Shown: positions 48,249-61,475 of the stretch, in pieces | Layout of the letters: the number at the start of each line of letters is the position of its first letter | Position numbering within the stretch: the first letter of the stretch is position 1 | Program-made: the position numbers and the translations under genes | Notes under the pieces: model-generated | The model's database searches: none | What the model was told of the DNA's origin: nothing | The model's input: the letters and a program-made list of their open reading frames with translations, nothing else | NCBI GenBank assembly: GCA_903813345.2 | Contig: CAIIXF020000001.1 | Span: forward strand, 45,585,885 to 45,649,884 | Reading direction: 5' to 3' | Length of the DNA: 64,000 nt | DNA from: Owenia fusiformis | Lineage: Eukaryota; Annelida; Polychaeta; Sabellida; Oweniidae

Positions 48249-48338
48249 ATTATACCGAAACCTATTATACCGACGCGCATTATACCGAAACCCATTATAC
48301 CGACGCGCATTGTACCGAAAGGCGTTATACCGAATGCC
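48249..48338 (+). repeat. Tandem 30-bp repeat, left member of an inverted pair
   Basis: About three copies of attataccgaaaccc followed by attataccgacgcgc. The reverse complement of the same unit occurs at 53732-53848. Confidence 0.85.
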
Positions 48339-48347
48339 ATAATCATC

Positions 48348-48566
48348 GTTCCACAACTAGTTACTTTGACGGAACGTCAATGTAACAAAATGGATGAACT
48401 TCCTGGTTACGAATTCCCAAAGCTAGAAAATATAGCCTAGTTTTATTAAGTTTCTTCGATTTGGAATTTGTTTTGTAAATGAAGCTGTAATTCATATGTA
48501 CTAAGCCCCTCGCTTTTCTTACATTGACGAAAGCCTGTTATATTACCAATGTATGTTACTTTGTCA
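48348..48566 (+). mobile_element. Fragment of the CACTG foldback element
   Basis: gttccacaactagttacttt through cttcctggttacga and gtttcttcgatttggaattt match the 16.93-17.69 kb element. Only part of one arm and part of the inner palindrome remain, directly joined to the 30-bp tandem repeat. Confidence 0.7.
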
Positions 48567-49532
48567 ATGGGAATTTAACCCGACCATTTTTAGAAAACTT
48601 GAAAATCTCTAGAATTTGAATAAAGGTAAATAAAAGTGCAAAAACTAAGTTGTTTTGATAGAACATTACATACAGAATTCAAATAGAAGAAAATGTTAGT
48701 GGTTAAAAATGCAGATCTCCTAAAATATCAGTAAAACGAGACCTTAACGAGATTTCAAAGCTATATGGAAAAGCCACTATTAGATAGATGCCTTCACGAG
48801 GCTATTCTCTGTTCTTGTATCCGTGCCTCATTTTGAGTAGCGAGTGTAAATTGAATTGGAGAGTGTAATATGAATTAGAGATATCTGACAAAATATGGAT
48901 AGCCTAAAATATAAATTTTGTGTTTTTGAACATGCGGAAATATCTTGAACACTTTGAAACTGAAGTACAGTTCCTTAATAGGTTTCTTGTTTCTTGTCAG
49001 TTTTCTTGTTTTTGTTCGACACAGCACTTGTGTTAATAGCCACGCGTAATTATTAATAAGCGTAATCAGATTATTTCAAGCGTCGAAATAGCTTATTTTC
49101 CTCGACGTATCTACACAAACCTATTCACTTACCGTTATAGTGAGCGATCTAGATGCGTCAATTATAATTGTTTTCAATCATCGGCTTTAGTGGCCCGCGA
49201 TACCTTTTATTTCATTCATTTGAGACGCAATTGATATATTGGCAACAAATCAAATGTTCTAAATGATTCTTCTTCATTTTGGAGTGTTTTTCCCACCCGA
49301 TATTCAAAGATGTGTCTTGAATATTATACTTTACATTGATCACGATTCTTGTACTTTCTGTCTTTACGACTCCCGTTCACATTTGCAAGAGTTGTTGATT
49401 GCATTGCCTTGATCGTTGGTCGAACTTCGATTCCAACTAAATCAGATTAATCAATTAAGAAATGAAATATCATGTTTATCCAAGCAAATAATTGTAACAA
49501 CTACATTATTTTTTAACAGTTCTGACACCTAA

Positions 49533-49835
49533 GCAGGGTAGCCTAGTGGCGTAGACTGAGGCTTCTTTGCGGTTGAACGTCGTGGGATACGGAGGTCCCG
49601 CGTTCGAGCCCCAGGTACGGAGTTGTTGATCATTGTCACTACGGACACCCGGTCCGAAGGTCCAACCGTTTACCGGCCCTTGGCATGGGTTGGTTCTCTG
49701 GCCGCTCTTGCCGGAAACAGATTGTGAGACTGTGGTTGGTTCCTCCACTAACGTGCTTTAGTAAACTCCGGGAGTCATATAGCATGGTAGCGGGCCCCCA
49801 CCAAGGGCAGTAGTGGAACGACGCGAATCGGAAAA
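49533..49835 (+). repeat. tRNA-derived SINE-like element
   Basis: An RNA polymerase III A box (TAGCCTAGTGG, 49539-49549) and B box (GTTCGAGCC, 49602-49610) are correctly ordered. The GC-rich tRNA-unrelated body runs to about 49835. The minus-strand 80-codon frame across it is an artefact. The long A-to-B spacing (about 60 bp) indicates a modified tRNA head. No tail repeat or target duplication was found. Confidence 0.65.
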
Positions 49836-50195
49836 GACTTTTGCTTCTTAATTTGACGTTTTAATTCATTTATTTACATACTTTATTCATATTACTTTCC
49901 AGGCAGTTATGATTTTCATTGGTCAAATGAATGAACGAGACACACATAGCTGCAATATCCGTAGCATTTGGCACAGTCGGTTCCCACGCTCTATCATTTT
50001 GCGTGGTCATCATTAGATAAGGACGTACGGTTGATTGGACCATGGGCTTTCAACAGAGTCAAGAAATTGGCATGGATACTTTGAGAAATGAGGTACCAAC
50101 AAAAGGAAACACCGGAAATAATCCAGAAATGTCCACACCATTGTTTTCGTTAGTTATGGCAAGGCCCCGGAGGAAAAACAGCATTCGTGGGTAGC

Positions 50196-51750
50196 TTAAC
50201 CCTAGAAAAAAAGTTACACGAACACCTAAGGGGGGTCAAAAGGGCATCCCCCTTGTAAAAAAATTATTAGTGGAGCTAGGAAGTTCAAACTTTCCCCACT
50301 TTCAAATATACTTCATTCAACAACTTGCAACTTGGTTGTAATAACTTTAACAACTATGATGGTGTAAGATTGCGTAATTTCATTCTAAAGACACCATGTA
50401 TGATAGAATTGGTGCTAGCTTTTTTCCGCTTTTGTCTTTTGGAGATGATGATTACAGCATAATGAATTTTTAACAAACTAGTAAAGCTAGGATGTTCAAA
50501 CTTTCCCAAAATATACTTGCACGTCGCACGAAACTCGGGACAATTAGCGTAACATTATGGCGTCAAAAAAACAAAACAAAACAATGAGCAGTATAGGGCG
50601 CAAACAGCCTTACAACGTCAAAAACGACAAGCGTCACATTTTTTACAAGTTTAGTCAACCTAAAAATAAAATACTTTATCCTTATCTAATCATTACAAAA
50701 TTTACAGGGTAGCAAGATCTCGAGGACAATATTTCTAAAATGTTTTTGAATTTTGAAAAACGGTCAAGAAATCCACTTGGGACGTTAGTAAAAATTGATA
50801 TGTATGGAATTTGTGGTAAAAAATCGATGCGTCACATTTTTTCAAGTCTCGAAAACCAGCTCTTATTTTGATATTATTTGCAAAATAAACAAACCGGTTA
50901 TTGTTTTGTAAATTTCGCCATGACAATATTGTGCAGTTAAATTTTCTTTCAAATCAGACCTAAATTAGAAGGTAAAATGAAGGTAAACTTATTGCTCCTC
51001 CCATTCGCCTTCAAAACCTTACACAATTTTGAAAATTTTAAAAGCGTTCGTATAAGAAAATTTGAAATGTAGCCGTTAAGCAATTGTGACGTCATAAATG
51101 CAAATGTTCCATTGAATAAATTGTGAAATCTAAGTGGGATTTTGATCATTATTTCAAAAGTTATCTCAATTTCAACGAGCCCTGTAAGCGTAAAGTGTTA
51201 CGTCTTACAGCGTATTTGACGATGTCGGAGTATATTTAACTTTAAAAATGTGTTGGATCCCATCAAAATTTTGAAGGAAAAATAATTTCATTGAAATGCG
51301 AATAAAAAATACTTCAAAATGATATGTAAAACACATAGTTGGCTTTTTAAATAAGCCAGAGATTAACTTTCAAAGCTGAGATAAGTCCGCATTTCCCGAA
51401 TTGTCCCCAGGTCCGTGCACGTCATAACTTCATTTAATTATCTACAACTTGTTGTAATAACTTCAACAACTTTGATGATGTAAAATTGCATAATTTTACT
51501 TTAAAGATAACACGTATGGTAGAAATTGTGCTTGTGCTAGCTTTTTCCGATTTTTGATATTGGAGCTGATGATAACATCATAATAAATCAACTACCCTAT
51601 GTGCAATATTTTCAGAAAACATGTGTTATATCTGTAGCTCCAGCTACTGAAAATTTGGAGATCTTACTAGATGCAAATAAAAAGTTATGGGGAAAAGACT
51701 TAACAGGGGGTCATAATGACCCCCCCCCCTTAGGGCTTCTAGGGTTAGTT
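50196..51750. mobile_element. Composite repeat enclosing an inverted copy of the 7.4-kb repeat
   Basis: The outer ends are ttaaccctagaa..cctaagggggg (50196) and ccccccttaggg..ctagggttag (about 51745), imperfectly inverted. A direct repeat of about 160 bp (gttgtaataactt..caactatgatg / caactttgatg) occurs near 50335-50490 and 51450-51610. Between these lies the reverse complement of 7440-8115 (about 50750-51440). The element class is unknown. Confidence 0.55.
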
Positions 51751-52276
51751 TTTGTACCAATTAGAGCCATGACTTAAACTCAACCAAGAACGGTGGAGCA
51801 AAGTCACTATGGGTCCCAATTGAGAATCAATTCAAATCAAAATCAAATTGAGAATCAGATGACCTGCTAAGTCTAGTATTGATTTGCCCCTAAATAGATA
51901 TTAAAGGGGCGCTGAATATTGGACTTATAGTTAATGAGCACCATTTTAAACTGCCAATTGAAACATGTATTCAATGTTTCAAAATAATGAAACTGAAATA
52001 TTAGGCAAAATAATTGATATTTCCTTCGTTTGTGGAATGAAAACTAATGATAGAGATAATATCAGTAGCCAAAAACTATAAGCAATTTAAACATGGAAAT
52101 GATGCCAATTTAGAAGTATTATATGAAAAGAAATGTTTGTGAAATGGTTAGCAAATGAAATAACTTCAGAATTAATGGGATCATCGAGGCACACATTGAT
52201 AAAAATCACACTTGGATTTGGAAAGATTTAGAGTAAAACAAATGAATGCGTTTCTTACTTTCGCCATGACAACATA

Positions 52277-52278
<2 letters not shown>

Positions 52279-52318
<40 letters not shown>
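52279..52318 (+). repeat. (CT)n microsatellite
   Basis: About 20 uninterrupted CT dinucleotides. The Arg/Glu-alternating frame on the minus strand comes from this repeat. Confidence 0.95.
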
Positions 52319-52322
<4 letters not shown>

Positions 52323-52967
52323 ACAACAATTTTTGGCCCCATCAGCACAAGATCGTAAATAAGAAATGTGAAACTTTATATTTAATAGCACAATTATTTA
52401 TTTCTACCAATGAAACAAAACAGCACATAAAAATAAATGTTTACTTCATTGAATGCAGAATTTACCACGGTTAAATATATTTTATGAAGTACAGGGTTTA
52501 CCATAATCAAACATAAATAACAGAATTATATCTTATCTTTAACTTTATCCTCTATGAAATACAGAAATTGATGGTTAACTGGAATTCAGTTTGTTGAGAC
52601 GACCCCTCAATCCGAAACGCCTAGCATCAGTTAAAAAATATTTGGCCGCAACTGAGATGTAAAGATGTTCAAAGATTTTAAATTAAGCTTTATCTGAAAA
52701 TATGTTTTTGCGCGATAAACGTTTAATTGAATATGAATATATAAACAACAGACTGACATCCAGTCTCTTATTAAAAAGTTTAAAGTCAAAATATTGTGGA
52801 AGTAAATGAAAAATGAAAAAATCATGTATAATTTGAACCAAGGTGTATGATAAAGTAATATATAAACTATCTATTGTATATGATGGTACAGTAGAATTTC
52901 TCTTGGCTTTTCAACATAGCACCATATTTGACTTTTCAGGCTCCACTTTTATTATTCTATGCCTATA

Positions 52968-53458
52968 ACACCCCAGTCACATTTGTCGCACGGCGGCCGC
53001 AAGTCGACCGCAGATCAATTAAATCAGTGTATTTCTGCGGCGAGCGTAGAAAACTACGCTCGCCTTGCGGCCTCCGTACGGCGAATGCAGATTTTTAAAG
53101 GTCGCAGGGAAGGCGTAGAAATTATAACTCGGAGTTATAATATTTGTTAATTTCTGAGGTCCCCGTAGAAATCAACTGGCTCAACAAGATTGAATCATTA
53201 TTTGTCAATGTTTCACGATCACTTTTCATTTGATATTACATCATAGCACTATGAATAACATTTATAAATTGTCCTGATGTAAATAAAATGAAAAAAAGTA
53301 TTATTTATCAACAGAAATTTAAAATTCACCGTGCGGCTGCCGTGGGAAATGTGACTGCAAAAGTATGAGAGCGCAGAAATTCAACGGCGTGCGTAGAAAT
53401 GTTACTGGCCGCAGAAATGATAGACCGCAGGGTCGCCGTAGGAAATGTGACTGGGGTG
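52968..53458. mobile_element. GC-rich TIR element, ACACCCCAGTCACATTT ends
   Basis: The ends ACACCCCAGTCACATTT and its complement bound about 490 bp. The interior is full of short tags: ctgcgg / ccgcag, gcgtagaaa, and an internal palindrome around gcgagcgtag / ctacgctcgc near 53041-53060. Its base composition is much richer in GC than its surroundings at the ends. No protein is encoded and no target duplication is clear. Confidence 0.65.
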
Positions 53459-53731
53459 TAAATGTATAATGTTACTGTGCACTGTCATACATGTCAATAA
53501 TCATGTGTCTACATGACGTTTTGAGTCGAGTATAGAGCTAGATTCAAAGCACCGTTCTTGCGAGTTTCAAATGAAAATATTGAAAATGCATATGTATTGA
53601 GGTCTGCAACTTTTTATGTCTACACTGACAAAAACTTGAAATTACCGCTGTAAAGATATAGTCCCATGCGGAAGTGCACGTCATAAAACTGATGGGTTAA
53701 GGCAATCCATGTGCCGTCCCACTGGCACGGA

Positions 53732-53848
53732 TTTCGGTACAACGCGCATCGGTAGGCCTTTTCGGCACAATGCGCGTCGCTATAATGGGGTTTCGGTATA
53801 ATGCGTGTCGGTATAATGGGTTTCGGTATAATACGCGTCGGTATAATC
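53732..53848 (-). repeat. Tandem 30-bp repeat, right member of the inverted pair
   Basis: Copies of gggtttcggtataat and gcgcgtcggtataat are the reverse complement of the 48.25-kb array. The leftmost copies are diverged (ttcggtacaacgcgcatcgg). Confidence 0.85.
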
Positions 53849-55310
53849 AGGTGATCTATTCCAAAATTGTTTCATTTCTTACTTTTAAGTGTTTGATGAT
53901 GGTCAAACAGAGGCACTTTCAAGATTTTGCTGTTTAGAAACTTACACATATCTGAAACTTTCCTAGCTGAAATATAGATGTCAGTATGAGAGGTGTACCC
54001 ACGAACTGCTAACCAGAGGGGGAATAACACCAGGGTTCAAAATTGCCATACGCTTATAATGTAAACCTGTATTGAGATGACATACATCTCTGATTGGTCA
54101 AAGTCGACAAACAAATGATGTCATCAATGGCGGTTTCAAAATTTTCGAAATACGCTTTGAATAATATTATGTTCATTTCTGGCGTGTTAACCAATATCAT
54201 AGCTTCTCACTTCACATCAAGATAAGAAAGATGTAAGGAATATTCCTATATCAATTAAAACATCACATCGAAGTGTAGTATTTGAAAACTAGCCGATGAA
54301 AATTCGAACGAACGAATGTGGTAAGCTGTATAACGTCATAACTGCTTCATTATTCGTTTGGAATAAATTCCCTTATACGAATATTAATGTCACATTTACA
54401 AATAAGATTCCCAAATTACAAATACAAATATGAAGTATCAAATAAACAAACAGATACTAAATTCGGGTGCATTTTATGTTTGTAAGGACTAGAAATATTT
54501 GTAACTAACAATTTATTATTCGCCAACTACAGCTTACAATTCGTATATTTCCCCAAAATTGCCTGTTATTTTATCGAAGAGATGTATTTTTACCAATAAT
54601 TATCTTGCATATTACCCATGAATTGTTGCATAAAGCAAAGGAATATTCGTACATTAGGGAATGATAAAATGAAACTTTACGAATATAAATTTGAGTTTAC
54701 GAATACAAATGTGAATTAACGAATATAAACTGCAAGTCTCGAGGCAAAGGTCACGTGATATGACATGTGTGGGGGAGGGGTGATGACTTTGACCATGGGT
54801 TGACCATATCTCGTTGAGAATGATCACGTGATCTTAATAAACCAACGAAAAACGAATATAAAAGAGCAATTTACGAATACAAATGACAATATTTACGAAC
54901 AATAAATGTGCACTTTTACGAAAAATATTACCTTGTTACGAAAATAAATTCGACAATTAAAAAATAGAAACGCCAAGGCTAGTACTTATTCATTGATAAA
55001 TTCGACATTCAGTTCGAAGATATCAAATTAATATATTTGCAGAAACAATGATAAAGGTACAAATTAACTCATTTTATTTGTATACGGATAAACAATGTGT
55101 CACTAACAAATACGTTTAAGGACTTTTGAATGTATTTCAGTATAAAACACATACATATACGTTTTAACGAAACAAAATAGATTAATGAACAGAAAAGGCA
55201 AACAATGAATGAAAATACTCAAGTTACGAACATAAATGTGCATTTAACAAGTACAGAAGTTCAATTTACGAATACATACTCGTATAGTAAAATACGAATA
55301 ATAAAGCAGA
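53849..55310. repeat. Low-complexity region built on a TTTACGAATACAAATG-like motif
   Basis: From about 54360 to 55310 the words acgaata, acaaat and ataaatgtg recur many times in loose tandem (tttacgaatacaaatg, ttaacgaatataaa and so on). Two CACGTG sites (about 54752 and 54825) lie in the middle, in a short non-repetitive block. No gene is seen. Confidence 0.55.
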
Positions 55311-57128
55311 AAACATTCCATAAGCAAGAGATGCAATTATGTCTGTCATATTTAAAACTCTGGGACTTTCCCTCCTCTTAACTGCTAACTAAGGTTTTCA
55401 ATGTCCTCTTCGCATTCGTTTATTAATGATTAAACAATGTCTTTACATGTCTTGCCTTGCCTACGATGAGTTTGATCGATGTTTCATTTTAGGTAAATAG
55501 AACAGTTGTCATTTACTTTGGTGGTCATTCAGTTAAGTTAGGCCAATGTACACCCTTATTTGCGAACCATCAACTCTTCTCTCCCCGAACTTATTTCTCC
55601 ACTCGCACATCGAGTTTCGACATCGCAAACCATTGTTCGCGGGAACGAACGCGGTAAGCGAGGTGTCGACTTTTGGCTTGCAACCGAAGATACCTCAAGA
55701 AAAGCCAGAGACGAAGTTTTCCTTTGCAAACGAAGTTGGTCAAGGGTAACACGAATGTGAAGAGGACGTCTCTAATTGGTCAAAAAGAGAGGCGCGGCAT
55801 TCTTCGTCAGATTGAATCGGCAAAATTCGGTTGTATGGCTTACCTTCGGTTGTATGGCTTACCTCGGGCTGCATGGCTCAACCTCGATTGAATGGAAAAG
55901 ATCCCGTTCCGGGTAACTGACAACCGCGTGAGTTAGTCCCTGATTTGAATTTCCAAAGAGCTCTAGATAAGGAGTTTGTTGTCCGGGTGTCCGTCACAAA
56001 AACCAACTACTGCCTTGTGCTTGTCTTCTTACATATATGCTCTACACTGGGTTTTGTTACATTTTGCCGGTAACACTCAGGCTTTCACTTAGAAAATGAG
56101 GATTTAAGCAAGGATGTATTGACTTAACATGGAGATAATGCACTAATGTCTTAACATGGGGATATCATCATATTCTAAGCCATCATAGATATTTATTTGG
56201 GTAACATTTTTATTTCCCTGTACCTTTGATACATGTCACACTACCTTTTTAAGCATTAGTGTTTTTGATTACTTATAAAATGCATTGACACCAAAACATT
56301 GTGCCATGCAGATTTTTTACAATTGCAGAAGTGTGCATCCTTTGGGAACAATCTTTTAACCTTTTCCAAATCAGGTGACTTCTACCTTCTCAACATATTC
56401 AAAAAAGACTATTTGTTGTAATTGTTCACCTATGTGAGTCGAAATATCGAAACTTGTTTCGTTTTTATATCACATCCAGGTCAGTTTCTCATTTTGAACT
56501 AGTTTAAAGTAATTTCATTCAAAGTTATGATCTTAATAAATCATGCTACTTGAAGATGAACGAGTTATGACTGCGTATTTTCATAAAAGTCAGGAGAAAT
56601 TATGGTATTTCAAAAAATTATTCATGCCATATGCAATGATAAATATTAATAACACGAGAAGTTCAAACTACTTGTTTTACAGGGCTATCTGTAATTAGCA
56701 TGTTATTTTTCATTTGGTGTCCAACTGTATAAGGAAACAAGTCAGCTTGCCTTTTATTCTAACAATTGAACATAACATGAAATTGAATACATTGCAAATA
56801 AAATTTCAAGAGGATATAAAATAATAACGAGGTCCACTTGAGTAAAAAATAAAGATTAGAAGCAAGGCTTGAAAAGTCATAAAAATATTATAAAAGGCTA
56901 TATATATTGTTTGCTTTATAAGGTGTTGACGGTTGGCATTTTCATATTACAAACATAGCTGAAGATTTCACTCCATCAACGGTTGGTCATTTTCAGGCGG
57001 GCATACACAAGGATCTATTCTTATGGAGTCGTCAAGAAAGCTCTCCTCTTCAGCTCTTTTTATATGATTGTGTGGTGTCTAAGAAAGGAATATGGTAAGT
57101 GTCGACGGTTATAGCAACACCATAGTAA
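55311..57128. other. Intergenic; short CpG-richer block at 55.55-55.90 kb
   Basis: About 55560-55900 is richer in GC and CpG than its surroundings and open in several frames (60-72 codons). I cannot tell whether it is an exon, a promoter or a repeat. Near 56154-56177 the words ttaacatggggatatcatcatat match 8757-8780, a fragment of the Harbinger-like element. Confidence 0.4.
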
Positions 57129-60100
57129 CTATAGCAACACCATAGTAACTATACATTTCACATTGTGACCGTGTCTTGCAAACGACGGTCTCAAGGTAAA
57201 ATGTAATTTTGGTATGGTTAACGTAGATACGTTGCTAAAAGATCCCACGGAACGACTCGGAGGCTTTTTAGGCTTCAGGTGCGATTCGGAGTTAGCTAGT
57301 TGACCGTTCAGTGAGTACAAAACGTTTTTCTGTTCTGTAAATGACTTTTTTGAGTGGCTATTGTTATTCACGGAATAGAAGTTGACATTGAAATTCACTT
57401 CACTACGTGTTTTCAATATAGATGGAATGATAGATGTTATTGCAAATACCACGATAGATCTAACGAATCAATCATTCTCTGTGGCTTTTAAAAGATCAAT
57501 ATCAAATAAAGCCCAACTGATTTCAAACTTCTGATATGAAAATCCTATGCAGATTAGATTAACATGAGATATGGGCATATTTACGATAATTGATATTTTT
57601 GGAAATTCATGAATTCTGCTATTCTACCACATCCTGCGCCATGTGTATTGATATCAACGACATTATATTGTTCTATCGTGATGTCAACACAATTGTTTAC
57701 CATGACCATGCGATATATATTGAAAATGTTGCTTATTATTTCTTAAACTGATTTTGAAAATATCAATTATCGTAAAGCCCTTATATAGTCATTTCAGATT
57801 GGCGTCTCTTACATGTGGTGGAGCTGCCAAATATGGACATTGTCAATATCGTCTCAGTTCAACAATGGTCGATCTTGCCCATCGCTAAATCGAAGACCAT
57901 TGCTATTTTTACAAACCATTTGGAGGAAGGATGGTATTAACATCTTAAATATAAGTGAAATAAGCATTAAGAAATTGAATACTAGTACATGAATTTACTT
58001 CCAAATGTGAAACAAAGACAATACACTGGTTGGGAGTTATTCTTTAAAAAATCTTACAAAATATTACAATATTTGCTTACAACAGGCCATGCCATGCTTA
58101 TTTAAATGTGCAACAGTTCTGCTTTTATTTCATGATAATGCTTTGATGGTTATAGGTGATAATTTTGAAAATGTGCACATTCCGCTCTTCACCACATTGC
58201 ATGTTAAAAGGCGTTTGATTTTTGGAAATATTTGCTTCCAACTAGCTGGTTTAACTAGGCTACCTGTATAGTATTCCTTGCTATAACTTTGATAGTTGGT
58301 TCAGTTGTCCTGAACACAATCTTTGTTTGGCCTGGACGAATCGTATTTCAAATCTGAATCGATTGGATACATAAAATTACAAGTTTCATATTAACCGATA
58401 AGGTGAAGTAGTCGAAGCTTACGCGTCACATTACCATAAGAATGGATTTTAATGGGTCCTTTCAGATACGGCTTGAGAAGAACTTCACTTTTTTAATTTA
58501 CGACGTCCTTGTTTGCATTTTCTTTGAATACATTTATTTCTGAAACCTCTGACACGGCGTACAATGTTTGTCCACACAAACTACAATAGTTCATTTTTAA
58601 ATTGAACCATAATCCCCTTAAACTTCTACGAGCACCATTCTCCGAGCGTTCTTTAACATCAGTCATTCGATACTAAAGAAATAGCAATGTGTAAACAGTA
58701 ACTTAATTGTTCGTTTTTTTGTGTTGGTGGTGATACTTTTTATATAACGTCAGGTAACACATATCAAGTAGCATTTGTGGTTCAGAAGTGAATCAAAGTT
58801 CAAAATTAATCAATTACCTGGATTCACTTACCGATTCAATGAACATGGTCTAAAAAGTGACAAAATGGAAAAGTCAGTTGATCCGATGGAGGTAAGTGCG
58901 AACTTTACTGAATTGCAAAATTTTACCAAAAGATCAATACTTGCTCTAGATCTAACATGTCGTCTAATGGATCTCTGGTATCCTGTTTCCCATTCTAACA
59001 TTTATTCTAGAGCCCCGTGTGTGTTTGCGCATCAGTGGGATTGTATCGATTCTGAGCACGAAGACCTGTGCGCTGCCAATATTTTTAGACTCCCAACTGA
59101 TAGGGATGTGTCAAACACGATACATTAATCTGCTGTAAAATTTACAATAACGCCATGTTCAATATATGGGGCTAAGAGTGACACGCATACTTGAAATCAA
59201 CGAAAGAAATCTGATCATTACAACATGTACACGTACATTATTATAAAAGTTTCTATTGTTTTTGTATCGATCTTCTCACAGCTATCCATATAATATATTA
59301 CTTTAATAAACATTACTCTGGAATTTATATACAAGGCTCATGTGAAGAGATCAATGTTCCATGCGTAATTATGATACTAGATACAGTAGTTAAAATTGTC
59401 AAAGCTTTCAGACGGTATATGGATTTCCATCATTGGTAAGCTGAGGTAAAATGATAAATCAATTTCATAACTAACCAACTGCCAGGCTTATCATAACATA
59501 ACTAGGATTAGACAAAGCCGCTGCATAACGACATCAATAACAATTTTTATTTCTATAACTACTATTAACTACAAGCAGGATGTAATCGGAAACTATCTGA
59601 TTAAAGACTACGATTGTTTTAATCTTTCATCAACCGTGGTTGAGAATTTAATTTCAAAATATATGATAAGCTAAGAATTGTAGTTACTGGTAAGGTTTGC
59701 GCTGGTAAGTAAACGTGTTTCTATGCTATCAATAACACACTTTGACAACACGGAATAAAGTCCAACAGCGATTGTCATGGTAATTTGTTATAAATTTCTG
59801 ACTGGCGACTTTGTTCTTAGAGTTATAAAGTCATTCACCTCATCATAATCTTGGAAATTAACATGGGCTACTCAGGGGACTACTTTAACCTGGAGCAATT
59901 GAATTTTCATGAGCAATGGCGTCGGGGCATGTTTTCTAAATATAATTTTGGAAAATTATAATCAAAATGCGATTAATCAAATAGAACGTCAAATAGATGA
60001 AATCATAAAGTAGACGTAGCCTTAAAGTCCTAGTATGTAGCGTTTCTTTAAGAACTACTAAGTAAATCGAGAGTCGTATCTCAAGAGGTAAGTAGAAGAA

Positions 60101-61438
60101 CCAACATTTATGGGCTCACTTAGACCTCGTTCAACTAATGGAACAATATTTAAATATATTCTTTGAACAATTGCTCACTTCAATGTGGAAATGTTGGCAA
60201 TTACGTTAACAAGGTGAATGAGTGTGCCTGATTAAACCCCTTATTGTATTAATAATACGTTACAAGGCAGGGGAGCTGTTAAATAAACACAAACGATCCT
60301 CAGGTATGTTGTTTTTATTTCTTACTGCCACAAAGCAAAGATTCAATGTTTCAAATATTTTGGTCGAACCATTATGAACATGGACGTGAACTGGATTAAT
60401 GTTCGTCAATAACTTAGTCATACTAAGTGTAATTAAAAGTCATCAAAAGACCGTAATTGGGATACTAAAGTTTGGGTCGAGAAAAAATTCTCAAAATGAA
60501 GGTAAGTCATAAATTCGCGTCCTGGGATACGTATGGACTGAAATAATCCAATATATGGCATATGCGCAAGTCTTATCTTCTTGTACTAATACGAGTATGT
60601 GCAAATAATATAATAAATATCATAAATGCTTCGTTATCAAAGAATATTGTGCAAAACGCGTCATCGACAGCCAATATGCCATGTTTGTTCAGAATACAAA
60701 AGTTCAACGATTGAGAAACGTGATATAACGATATCACAATGTCATACGGCATTACAATGTCATAATAACATAGAGGTGTCGGCTAGACAGCTCTTGTACA
60801 TATGTGCAAACAATAAATTGTAATCATACAAGCTATATTTAACAAATAAATGAACAAAACAAGTTATCGACAGTCAATATAAAATAATATACCATGTTTA
60901 TTCAAAACTTTAGAGTAAAACGGCAAACGATATTTTAATATTTCAGTGACTAGATATATAGTATAATGTCAAAATAACATTGGAAATAAATTAATGATAA
61001 TATTTATTTCTAACTAGGATCTCTTAACTGTTTATTTTTCTTGTGTACTAATATTTGTCATAAGTAATACATAACTACATGGACATTGTGCCTGTTATGT
61101 TGAGGTCGATTCCATAGAATAACATTCATATTACACAATGGATGGCCTGGGAACTGAGACATAGGTGCAAAGAATGGACAATGGAAAGATATCAGATAAT
61201 TCAACCGGTTTTCATTTTGTATACAGTATATTGTAGTCACTTGGCGTGGCTTTCAAGATACCACATGTGTAAAGGTAGGTCACTCAACTTGATAACTATC
61301 ATCAGTTTCGAAGCTGGTCATGACACTACATTTCTGATTTCTACGGTAGGTCTACCGATCAATCCCAAATATCATCCGTTAGAGATTGTATAACGATGAA
61401 GCACTAACTATATTTTGATGAAATATCTTGTATTTCAG
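57129..61438. other. Mostly intergenic; weak coding hints only
   Basis: A minus-strand frame at 57129-57452 (107 codons, Ser/Asn/Lys-rich) could be an exon but has no recognisable domain. A nine-codon ATG segment at 58865-58891 (MEKSVDPME) with a good start context ends in a consensus donor, ggtaagtg. It could be a first exon, but I found no acceptor that continues it in frame. The remaining sequence is AT-rich without features. Confidence 0.4.
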
Positions 61439-61475
61439 GTGTGTGCTAAATTTGCGGGGAATAGAGATTCCCACA

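Noticed and set aside
48249-48338. Tandem repeat considered as a CRISPR array
   Set aside because: No unique spacers, host is eukaryotic, no cas genes.
49506-49748. 80-codon minus-strand frame
   Set aside because: Overlaps the pol III boxes and body of a SINE on the other strand.
52206-52391. Arg-Glu repeat protein on the minus strand
   Set aside because: Product of the (CT)n microsatellite.
55546-55891. Overlapping frames in the CpG-richer block
   Set aside because: Three frames are open at once, which points to composition rather than coding; no domain seen.
58865-58891. Possible first exon MEKSVDPME with consensus donor
   Set aside because: Its phase does not fit the acceptor at 61438 (stop in the joined frame) and no other acceptor could be supported.
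61142-61393. Possible upstream coding exon (MAWELRHRCK...) with donor aaaggtaggt
   Set aside because: Joining its donor to the acceptor at 61438 puts a stop codon at once; kept only as possible non-coding sequence.
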